From Demequina soli (GTDB taxonomy: Bacteria; Actinomycetota; Actinomycetes; Actinomycetales; Demequinaceae): a stretch of 64,000 bases of DNA. Position 1 is the first letter of the stretch, and every line of letters begins with the position of its first letter. Under the pieces are notes generated by a model that saw only the letters and a program-made list of their open reading frames with translations, did not search any database and was not told the DNA's origin. Below, piece after piece: positions 58,031-64,000 of this stretch. The stretch lies in the NCBI RefSeq assembly GCF_000971195.1, contig NZ_BBLZ01000003.1:62001-126000 (forward strand). Reading direction: 5' to 3'. The position numbers were made by a program, and so were the translations under genes.

Positions 58031-59244
58031 GCCAGGTCCTCGGCGAGGCGCCGCGACGGCTGGTGCCGCTGCTCGCCTCGTTCACCGCGCTCGTGGTCTT
58101 CACCACCGACGTCTACATGCCGGTGCTGCCGCGCCTCCAGGCGGACCTCTCGATCAGCGCGGCGGCCGCGGCGGCGACGCTGTCCGCCGTCCTCGTGGGC
58201 GTGGCGGGCGGGCAGCTGGTGCTCGGCCCCGTGAGCGACGCGGTCGGACGCCGGCTGCCGCTCCTCCTGGGAGGCCTCGCCTACGCGGCCGCGCACGTGC
58301 TCAGCGCGCTCGCCCCCTCGATCGGGCTGCTGCTCGCGCTGCGGTTCGTGACGGGGCTCGCCGCGGCCGCGTGCCTCGTGGTGACGCGGGCGATCGTGGC
58401 GGACGTCTACCCGGACACCGCCGCCGGCCGCGCGTACGCGACGCTCGGCGCGACCGCGTCCATCGCGCCGGTCATCGCTCCCCTGCTCGGCGGCGCGCTC
58501 GCGCGGGTCACCGACTGGCGGGGCATGTTCGTGGTGCTGGCCGTCGCCGCGCTCGCCCTCACCGCGTTGTCCGCCCGCGCGCTCCCGGAGACGCTCCCGC
58601 GCGAGCGGCGTATCCCGCCTCGGCCCGGCGCGATCGTGCGCGAGCTCGGGGCCGTGCTGAGCCTCCGGCCGTTCCTCGCCTACCTCGGGGCGACGGGCGC
58701 GATCGGCGCGGTGCTGTTCGGGTACATCGGGGCGTCGTCGTTCGTGCTGCAGGAGGGGTTCGGGCTGTCGCCGCAGCAGTACAGCTACGCGTTCTCGCTG
58801 AACGCGGTCGGGATCGTGGCCGCGTCGATGACCACGCGGCACCTGGTCGCGCGGGTCGGCTCGGCGCGGATCCTCGCGGCGGGCCACGCGTCGTCGGCGG
58901 CGGGTGCGGTGGTTCTCGGCATCGGGGTCGCCGCCGGGTCGCTCGCCGTGGTGCTCGCGGGCCTGTTCCTCGCGATCGCGAGCATCGGTCTCATCATCCC
59001 GTCGGTGACCACGCTCGCGATGGCGGCCGCGCGCACCCGCGCCGGCGCCGCGTCGGGTCTGCTCGGCATCGTGCAGTTCACCGCCGGCGCGATCGCGTCG
59101 CCGCTCGCCGGGGCGGGCGGATCCGCGTGGGCGCTGGTCGCGGTGGTGGGCGCGGGCGCGCTGCTCGGGCCGCTCGCCGTGGCTCTCGTCGCCGGGCGTC
59201 GAGGCGCCGCCGGGGCCGCGCTCAGCGCGCCCGGCGAATCGTGA
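58027..59244 (+). CDS. MFS transporter, Bcr/CflA (DHA1) type
   Basis: 405 residues with 12 predicted helices. DHA1-type motifs: VVFTTDVYMPVLPRLQADLSIS (helix 1), LVLGPVSDAVGRRLPLLLGG (motif A, loop 2-3), ALRFVTGLAAAACLVVTRAIVADVYPDTAAGRAYA (motif B and C region). Bcr/CflA carriers export drugs or metabolites; at the end of a catabolic operon it may export a toxic intermediate or import the substrate. GTG start overlapping the VOC stop (GTGA). Its 3' end overlaps by 23 nt a convergent, paralogous MFS gene. Confidence 0.9.
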   Translation: MSQVLGEAPRRLVPLLASFTALVVFTTDVYMPVLPRLQADLSISAAAAAATLSAVLVGVAGGQLVLGPVSDAVGRRLPLLLGGLAYAAAHVLSALAPSIGLLLALRFVTGLAAAACLVVTRAIVADVYPDTAAGRAYATLGATASIAPVIAPLLGGALARVTDWRGMFVVLAVAALALTALSARALPETLPRERRIPPRPGAIVRELGAVLSLRPFLAYLGATGAIGAVLFGYIGASSFVLQEGFGLSPQQYSYAFSLNAVGIVAASMTTRHLVARVGSARILAAGHASSAAGAVVLGIGVAAGSLAVVLAGLFLAIASIGLIIPSVTTLAMAAARTRAGAASGLLGIVQFTAGAIASPLAGAGGSAWALVAVVGAGALLGPLAVALVAGRRGAAGAALSAPGES

Positions 59245-60451
59245 CGACAAGCGTCGCCGTCGCGACCACCGCGCACGCGACCATGACGAGCGCGAGCGGC
59301 GCCGCCGTGGCCGTGCCGCCGACGCTCACCAGCGGCGAGACCAGCGCGGCGAGCCCGAACTGCGACGCGCCGAGCACCGCGGACGCCGCGCCCGCGGCCG
59401 CGGGGACGGCGCCCAGGGCGAGCGCCGTCGCGTTGCCGAGGACGAGACCCAGGCTCGACACCGCGGCGAACAGCGGGATCGCCAGCCGCCCGGCCCCGAC
59501 CCCCGCCGCGACCAGGAGGCCGAATACCAGGGTGGACGCGAGCATCGTCCCGATCCCCACGGCCAGGAGCGCGCGCACGTCGCGCGTCGCCGCGAGCCTG
59601 GCGGAGACGCCGCTCACCACGACGAGCCCGAGCGCGTTGACGCCGAACGCGAGCCCGTAGCCGGTCGAGCCGAGCCCCATCATGTCCTGATAGACGAACG
59701 GCGACGCGGAGATGTAGGCCATCATCACGCCGAACGCGAAGGTGAAGGTCGCGGTGTAGCCGAGGAAGCGGCCCGACCGCAGCGCGCGCAGCGGCGAGCC
59801 GGTGGCGGCGCGCTCCGCGCGGTGGACGATGCGGCGCTCGGCCGGGTAGGTCTCGCGCACCACTGCGAGGATCGCGACGAGCATCACGACGGACAGCGCG
59901 AGCACCACCGCGAGGATCCCGCGCCAGCCGATCGGCTCGACCAGGAGTCCGCCCGCGATGGGGGCGACCACGGGGGCGACGCCGCCGACGATCATCATGA
60001 GGCTGAAGGCGCGGGCCGCGGCCTTGCCGGTCGCGAGGTCGGAGATCACCGCGCGCCCGATCACCATGCCCGCGGCGCCGCCGAGGCCCTGCGCGAGGCG
60101 CGCGGCGATGAGCACGCCCGTGGTGGGCGCGAGGACTGACGCGACGCCCGCCGCCACCATGAGGACCGCGCCGCCGACGAGCGGGGGCACGCGCCCGAAG
60201 CGGTCCGACAGGGGCCCGAACACCAGCTGGCCGGCGGTGACGCCGACCAGGAACGCGGTGAGCGTGAGCTGCACGGCGGTCGCGCCCGTGCCGAGGTCCT
60301 CGGCCATCCGCGGGAACGCGGGCAGGTACAGGTCCGTGGCGAACGGGGCGATGGCCGACAGGAGGCCGAGCACGGCGAGCAGGACGGCGGGGATGCCGGC
60401 CGATGCGGTGGCGGCGGCCTGGGAGCGCGGGGACGCTGCGGTGGTGGTCAC
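59222..60451 (-). CDS. MFS transporter, Bcr/CflA type, under MarR control
   Basis: 409 residues, 12 helices: LSAIAPFATDLYLPAFPRMAEDLGTGATAVQLTLTAFLVGVTAGQLVFGPLSDRFGRVPPLVGG, ARLAQGLGGAAGMVIGRAVISDLATGKAAARAFSLMMIVGGVAPVVAPIAGGLL. Drug:H+ antiporter-1 family. GTG start with GAGGAG upstream. Divergent from a MarR gene, and its promoter (TATGAT on the minus strand) lies inside the 16-bp palindrome 60470-60485, so MarR repression with induction by the exported compound is likely. Paralogue of the convergent carrier at 58027. Confidence 0.92.
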   Translation of the reverse strand: MTTTAASPRSQAAATASAGIPAVLLAVLGLLSAIAPFATDLYLPAFPRMAEDLGTGATAVQLTLTAFLVGVTAGQLVFGPLSDRFGRVPPLVGGAVLMVAAGVASVLAPTTGVLIAARLAQGLGGAAGMVIGRAVISDLATGKAAARAFSLMMIVGGVAPVVAPIAGGLLVEPIGWRGILAVVLALSVVMLVAILAVVRETYPAERRIVHRAERAATGSPLRALRSGRFLGYTATFTFAFGVMMAYISASPFVYQDMMGLGSTGYGLAFGVNALGLVVVSGVSARLAATRDVRALLAVGIGTMLASTLVFGLLVAAGVGAGRLAIPLFAAVSSLGLVLGNATALALGAVPAAAGAASAVLGASQFGLAALVSPLVSVGGTATAAPLALVMVACAVVATATLVVTIRRAR

Positions 60452-60469
60452 GGGGACTCCTCGGGAAGA

Positions 60470-60485
60470 ATGATTATGAAATCAT
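60470..60485. promoter_or_regulatory. MarR operator between MFS and marR genes
   Basis: Inverted repeat ATGATT-ATGA-AATCAT, an A/T-rich palindrome standing out from G+C-rich DNA. It overlaps TATGAT, the probable -10 box of the MFS gene on the minus strand. Confidence 0.7.
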
Positions 60486-60507
60486 AACTGACCGGCCGAG
60501 GCGCCGG

Positions 60508-60513
60508 TACCCT
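60508..60513 (+). promoter_or_regulatory. -10 box (TACCCT) for marR
   Basis: TACCCT ends 6 nt before the marR ATG, matching the leaderless pattern; the operator lies at about -30 to -45 relative to it. Confidence 0.5.
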
Positions 60514-60519
60514 TCCCCC

Positions 60520-60969
60520 ATGGCCGAGGAACGACCCTCCGACCGCGAGCTCGCGGAGCTCGCCGAGTCCATCCTGCGCATTGCGCGCGAGCTCGACCCG
60601 CACGCGGCGGGCGTCGGCGTGGTGCCGATCACCGGCACCGAGACCGCCGTGCTGCGCTGGATCCACCACCACCCGGGCGCGACGCCGAGCGCCGTCGCCG
60701 CGGCGACCGGACTCAAGCGCCCGAACCTGTCGGCGGCGCTGCGCGCCCTCGAGGACAAGGAGCTCGTGCGGCGCACCCCGGACCCCGACGACCACCGCCA
60801 GGCACGCCTCGAGGCCACCGCGCTCGCCGATGAGGGCGTCGCGCTGCTGCACGCGTACTGGTCGGGCCGCATGCGCGCCGCGCTCGACGGCGAGGATGCA
60901 GACGTGCCCGCGGTGACCGCCGCGCTCGACCGGATCGAGGCCGGGCTGCGGCCCTCACCGCGCCCGTAG
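60520..60969 (+). CDS. MarR-family transcriptional regulator
   Basis: 149 residues. Winged HTH: ITGTETAVLRWIHHHPGATPSAVAAATGLKRPNLSAALRALEDKELVRRTPDPDDHRQARLEATALADEGVALL; the DxRxxR-like wing reads DPDDHRQARLEAT. Flanking helices (ELAELAESILRIARELD and TAALDRIEAGLR) make the dimer. The ATG after the TACCCT box is used; upstream in-frame starts would run across the operator. Divergent from the MFS efflux gene with the palindrome between; a classic efflux-repressor arrangement. Confidence 0.93.
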   Translation: MAEERPSDRELAELAESILRIARELDPHAAGVGVVPITGTETAVLRWIHHHPGATPSAVAAATGLKRPNLSAALRALEDKELVRRTPDPDDHRQARLEATALADEGVALLHAYWSGRMRAALDGEDADVPAVTAALDRIEAGLRPSPRP

Positions 60970-60986
60970 CGCGGCGCGCCGTCGGC

Positions 60987-63626
60987 TCAGTCGGCCACGA
61001 ACTCGGCTGGCCGGCCGGCGGCCTCCTCGACCGGCAGCACGCACGCGAACCGGTGCTCGCCGGCGGCCACCTCGATAGGCTCCGAACCGTCGGGCAGCAC
61101 GATCTCCGCGGTGGTCGACGGCGGCACCGTCACGGCCAGCGCGATCGCGGAACCGTCGCGGTCCCAGCACACGGACGCGGTGCCGTACGGCGTCTCGTGC
61201 GACGCCTCGGCCCAGTCGAGCTCCCGGCTCGGCAGCGGCGCGACGCGGATCCGCCGGTAGCCCGGCGCGGCGGGCGCGAGGCCCGCGACACGGCGGTGCA
61301 GGAAGTCCGCGACGGAGCCGAACGCGTAGTGGTTGAACGACGTCATGCCGCCGGGGTTGATGGACCCGTCCTCGAGCATCGAGTTCCAGCGCTCCCAGAT
61401 GGTGGTCGCCCCCATCGACACCGGGTACAGCCACGAGGGGCACGCCTTCTGCAGCAGCAGGCCCCACGCCGTGGCGCCGTGGCCCGTGTCGGCGAGCGCG
61501 TCGCACACGAGCGGGGTGCCCAGGAAGCCGCTGCCGATGTGGAAGCCGTCGACCGCCACCTGCTCGGCGAGCAGCGCGCCGGCGTGCTCGCGCTGCTCGG
61601 GCAGCAGCAGGTCGAACGCGATCGCGAGGGCGTAGGCGGTCTGCGCCGGGTAGGCGGCGCGGCCGCTCGCGGTGAGGTACTCGGCGCGGAAGCGCGCCCC
61701 GGTGCGCTCGGCGAGGTCGGCGTACCGGGCGGCCGCCGCATCGTCCCCCAGGACCTCCGCCGCGGACGCGACCACGCGCGCGGACCGGGCGAGGTAGGCG
61801 GTGGACACCAGCTGCCACGGCACGCGTGCCTTCCACGGCTGGTCGTCGGGGGCGGACGCGTCGAGCCAGTCGCCGAACGAGAAGCCGCCCGAGGAGAAGT
61901 CGAGCCGCTCCCCCGCCCGCGCGGCGAACGCGTCGACCCAGGCGGTCATCGAGGGCCACTGGGCGGCGAGGATGCCCGCGTCGCCCGAGCGCTCGTACAG
62001 CGTCCACGGCACGAGCGTCGCGGCGTCGCCCCAGCCCGCCTCCGCGCCGAGCGGCGGCATGTGCGGGTCGGTGCCCATGAACGGCACGTACGGCGGCACG
62101 TTGCCGTCGGGCGCCTGGTCGGCGGCGAGGTCGGCGAGCCAGCCCGTGAGCATGCCGGCGGTGTCGAACAGGAACGATGCGGTGGGCGCGAAGACCTGGA
62201 GGTCGCCGGTCCAGCCCAGGCGCTCGTCGCGCTGCGGGCAGTCGGTGGGCACGTCGACGAAGTTGCCGCGCGTGCTCCACACGACGTTCTCGTGCAGGCG
62301 GTCGAGCAGCGGGTCCGAGCACGCGAAGGTGCCGGTGCGGCGCATGTCGGTGTGGATCACGACGGCCTCGAGGTCCTCCGCGGCGAGCGTGCCGGGCCAG
62401 CCGGTGACCTCGACGTAGCGGAAGCCGTGGATCGTGAACTGCGGCTCCCACTCGCGCGGGCCGCGGCCGTCGAGCACGATCTCGTCCGCCTGGGTGGCGG
62501 CGCGCAGCGGCCGGGTGCCGAGCTCGCCGTGCTCGAGCACCTCGGCGTGGCGCAGGCCCACGACGGTGCCGGCGGGCGCGTCGGGGAACCTGAGGCGCAT
62601 GCGGCCGACGAGGTTCTGCCCCAGGTCCACGACCGTCGCGCCGGAGGGCGTGGTGAGGATCTCGACGGGGTGGACGATGCGCGTGCGGCGCACCGCGGGA
62701 CCCGTGGGGGCCACGAGGCGCGTCAGGTCGCACGGGATCGCGTCGACCGCCTCCCACGCGGAGGCGTCGAAGCCGGGCGCGTCCCAGCCGGCGAGCTCGC
62801 GGCGCGCGTCGTGGGTCTCGCCCTTGTAGAGGTCCGCGCGGGTGACGGGGCCGAGCGCCCAGCGCCAGGTCTCGTCGGTGCCGACGATGGTGCGCGTGCC
62901 GTCGGCGTGATCGACCTCGAGCTGGAGCAGCACGCCGGTGCGGTCGCCGTAGACGTCGCGCTGGCCCCAGAAGCCCAGGTAGCCGCGGTACCAGCCGTCG
63001 GCGAGGTGGGCGCCGACGACGTTCTCCCCGGCGCGCACCAGGTCGGTGACGTCGTAGGTCGCGTACCGGAGGCGCCTGTCGTAGGTGGTCCAGCCGGGCG
63101 TGAGCACGTCCTCGCCGACCACGCTCCCGTTGAGGTGCAGGGTGACGATGCCGTGGGCTGTCGCGCGCAGGCGTGCCCTCACGATGTCGGCGGGGACCGC
63201 CACCGATCCGCGCAGCAGCGCCGCGGGCTCGCCCTCGGTGCCGGGCTCGGGCAGACGGGGGCCCACCATGACGGCCTCCCACGCGCCCGGGTCGAGCAGG
63301 CCGGCCTCGACGACCGTCGGCTCGCTCCACGCGGAGGGCCCGTCGCCCTCGGGACCCCACACCCGCACGGCGACCTCGCGCCGCTCCCGCGACCCCAGCG
63401 GGGCGGCCGGCCAGGAGACCAGCACCTGGTCGGCGGACACGACGCGGCCCGTGGTGAACGGCGCCGTGACGCCATCCGGGTCGGTGACGCGCAGCTCGTA
63501 GGCGCTCTGACGCCAGCCGGCCTCGGCGGTGCGCGCGACCCACGACAGGCGGGGCGCGGCCTCGCCGATGCCGAGCGGCTCGCGGTGGTGCTCGATGGTG
63601 ACGGGGTCGAGGTGAAGCGAGGTCAT
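60987..63626 (-). CDS. Alpha-L-rhamnosidase (glycoside hydrolase family 78)
   Basis: Releases terminal L-rhamnose from glycosides or pectic oligosaccharides. 879 residues: N-terminal beta-domains (PRLSWVARTAEAGWRQSAYELRV; LRATAHGIVTLHLNGSVVGEDVLTPGWTTYDRRLRYATYDVTDLVRAGENVVG), then Bac_rhamnosid VVDLGQNLVGRMRLRF and FTIHGFRYVEVTG, and the (alpha/alpha)6 catalytic domain with FVDVPTDCPQRDERLGWTGDLQVFAPTASFLFD, where the general-acid glutamate sits. ATTIWERWNSMLEDGSINPGGMTSFNHYAFGSVADFLHRRVAG is the other diagnostic block. No signal peptide: intracellular. Its product would enter the rhamnose regulon at 35-45 kb. Confidence 0.94.
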   Translation of the reverse strand: MTSLHLDPVTIEHHREPLGIGEAAPRLSWVARTAEAGWRQSAYELRVTDPDGVTAPFTTGRVVSADQVLVSWPAAPLGSRERREVAVRVWGPEGDGPSAWSEPTVVEAGLLDPGAWEAVMVGPRLPEPGTEGEPAALLRGSVAVPADIVRARLRATAHGIVTLHLNGSVVGEDVLTPGWTTYDRRLRYATYDVTDLVRAGENVVGAHLADGWYRGYLGFWGQRDVYGDRTGVLLQLEVDHADGTRTIVGTDETWRWALGPVTRADLYKGETHDARRELAGWDAPGFDASAWEAVDAIPCDLTRLVAPTGPAVRRTRIVHPVEILTTPSGATVVDLGQNLVGRMRLRFPDAPAGTVVGLRHAEVLEHGELGTRPLRAATQADEIVLDGRGPREWEPQFTIHGFRYVEVTGWPGTLAAEDLEAVVIHTDMRRTGTFACSDPLLDRLHENVVWSTRGNFVDVPTDCPQRDERLGWTGDLQVFAPTASFLFDTAGMLTGWLADLAADQAPDGNVPPYVPFMGTDPHMPPLGAEAGWGDAATLVPWTLYERSGDAGILAAQWPSMTAWVDAFAARAGERLDFSSGGFSFGDWLDASAPDDQPWKARVPWQLVSTAYLARSARVVASAAEVLGDDAAAARYADLAERTGARFRAEYLTASGRAAYPAQTAYALAIAFDLLLPEQREHAGALLAEQVAVDGFHIGSGFLGTPLVCDALADTGHGATAWGLLLQKACPSWLYPVSMGATTIWERWNSMLEDGSINPGGMTSFNHYAFGSVADFLHRRVAGLAPAAPGYRRIRVAPLPSRELDWAEASHETPYGTASVCWDRDGSAIALAVTVPPSTTAEIVLPDGSEPIEVAAGEHRFACVLPVEEAAGRPAEFVAD

Positions 63627-63660
63627 GCGAGTCGGTTCCTTGCGGTCGAAGGCGGAAAGG

Positions 63661-64000
63661 TCAGCGGTGTGCGGCGTGGCGGCGGAACAGGGCGGCCATG
63701 TCGCCGAGGACGAGGGCGGCGTCGGGTGCGGCGCAGACGAGCGCGTGCTCCCCCGCCTCCCAGGTGCTCGACTCCCCGGACAGGGCCGTCCCGAGCAGGG
63801 GTGCGCTGTCGCCGAGCGGCCACACGGCATCGACCGCGAAGCCCGGAGGGAGCGGCAGCTCGTCGAAGCGCCGCCAGAGCCACGCGCCGAGCTCGCCGCA
63901 CGAGCCGAGCAGGTCCTGGATCTGGGCCACGCTCCACGCGAGCCGCCGGTACGTCTCGAGGGGGAACTGGCGCACCTCGAGCCCGGGGATGCCGAGCACG
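63661..64000 (-). CDS. C-terminal fragment of an unidentified hydrolase, possibly nucleoside hydrolase family
   Basis: Only the last about 112 residues are in the window; the frame is open at the edge. The visible part reads LGIPGLEVRQFPLETYRRLAWSVAQIQDLLGSCGELGAWLWRRFDELPLPPG, then AVWPLGDSAPLLGTALSGESSTWEAG. The WPLGDSxxLxxTAL section resembles the C-terminal part of some inosine/uridine-type nucleoside hydrolases, but key catalytic residues would be upstream, so this is tentative. It ends 34 nt before the rhamnosidase start and is probably the upstream gene of the same operon. Confidence 0.5.
   Translation of the reverse strand, partial: VLGIPGLEVRQFPLETYRRLAWSVAQIQDLLGSCGELGAWLWRRFDELPLPPGFAVDAVWPLGDSAPLLGTALSGESSTWEAGEHALVCAAPDAALVLGDMAALFRRHAAHR

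Larger units (their letters stand above)
1191..62681. repeat. Dispersed decamer GGACGATGCG (about 43 near-exact copies)
   Basis: GGACGATGC on the plus strand starts at 1517, 1755, 4141, 4590, 9892, 14087, 22027, 26182, 30100, 31213, 32964, 34319, 38400, 45464, 47846, 50051, 51406, 51702, 54551, 57309, 57967, 59824, 62672. On the minus strand (CGCATCGTCC or one terminal change) at 1191, 5009, 11429, 12724, 14061, 16870, 25015, 28530, 30773, 32164, 37673, 38709, 40350, 44282, 51633, 52421, 53990, 57586, 59541, 61737. Counted by eye; about 38 match all ten bases. Six are intergenic. In genes they encode DDA, ASS, RIV/GIV, AHR or TM. Confidence 0.85.

Noticed and set aside
1191..62681. The decamer as a chi- or KOPS-like polar segregation signal
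   Set aside because: Counts on the two strands are about equal (23 and 20) in this window, without skew. A switch of replichore inside the window could mask skew, but no origin or terminus gene is seen.
1..64000. CRISPR arrays, tRNA or rRNA genes, insertion sequences, prophage or defence islands
   Set aside because: No direct-repeat/spacer array, cloverleaf-like stretch, transposase or phage protein was recognised on either strand.

Overview
The window is very G+C-rich DNA with dense, short-gapped genes, strong third-position G/C bias and actinobacterial gene types (polyphosphate glucokinase, LCP-family wall enzyme, GT39/GtrA glycosyltransferases, DUF559 proteins, MpaB-type oxygenase). It is most likely a chromosome segment of a free-living actinomycete, probably Micrococcales (Cellulomonas- or Demequina-like); this assignment is inference. 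At least twelve genes carry a TANNNT box 6-7 nt before the start codon, which suggests leaderless transcription.

Layout. 1-12.7 kb is housekeeping: glutamine synthetase (cut by the window edge), nadE, panB, an epimerase-like SDR, two small paralogous membrane proteins, an acyltransferase-3/SGNH protein, a small SPOR-like protein, map-ppgK, a GNAT enzyme, a PadR regulator and a fatty acyl-CoA ligase. 12.8-25.8 kb carries envelope glycosyltransferases, a Zn alcohol dehydrogenase, an O-antigen-ligase-like protein, an MpaB-type oxygenase, a DUF559 protein, an LCP protein, a CPBP protease, a NarL-type two-component pair and a small RelA/SpoT synthetase. 25.8-35.1 kb is a plant-polysaccharide locus (aldose epimerase, DUF5107-TPR protein, GH35, cellulase-like protein, AraC regulator) followed by a patatin-like lipase.

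35.3-45.3 kb is an L-rhamnose catabolic regulon: a LacI repressor, rhaI, a bifunctional aldolase/dehydrogenase, rhaB, lldD, a separate rhaD and fucO. The same 12-bp operator lies in front of rhaI, rhaD and fucO. The route reads rhamnose > rhamnulose > rhamnulose-1-P > DHAP + lactaldehyde, with lactaldehyde either oxidised via lactate to pyruvate or reduced to propanediol. A GH78 alpha-L-rhamnosidase at 61-63.6 kb would supply the sugar.

47.2-59.2 kb holds a sugar-type ABC importer and two divergent sets of oxidoreductases: SDR, tandem GlcG-like protein, ketopantoate-reductase-like protein and flavoprotein on one strand; FAD monooxygenase, SDR, bicovalent FAD oxidase, VOC protein and MFS carrier on the other. 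A shared 27-bp operator of three half-sites joins them. The substrate is unknown and this is the best candidate for an undescribed pathway.

Across the whole window a decamer, GGACGATGCG, occurs about forty times on both strands, in genes and between them, far above chance. Two further intergenic repeat families are present. One is a REP-like element with a fixed 41-42 nt internal spacing; its inverted copies bracket a DUF559 gene. No rRNA, tRNA, CRISPR, IS element or phage gene was recognised.
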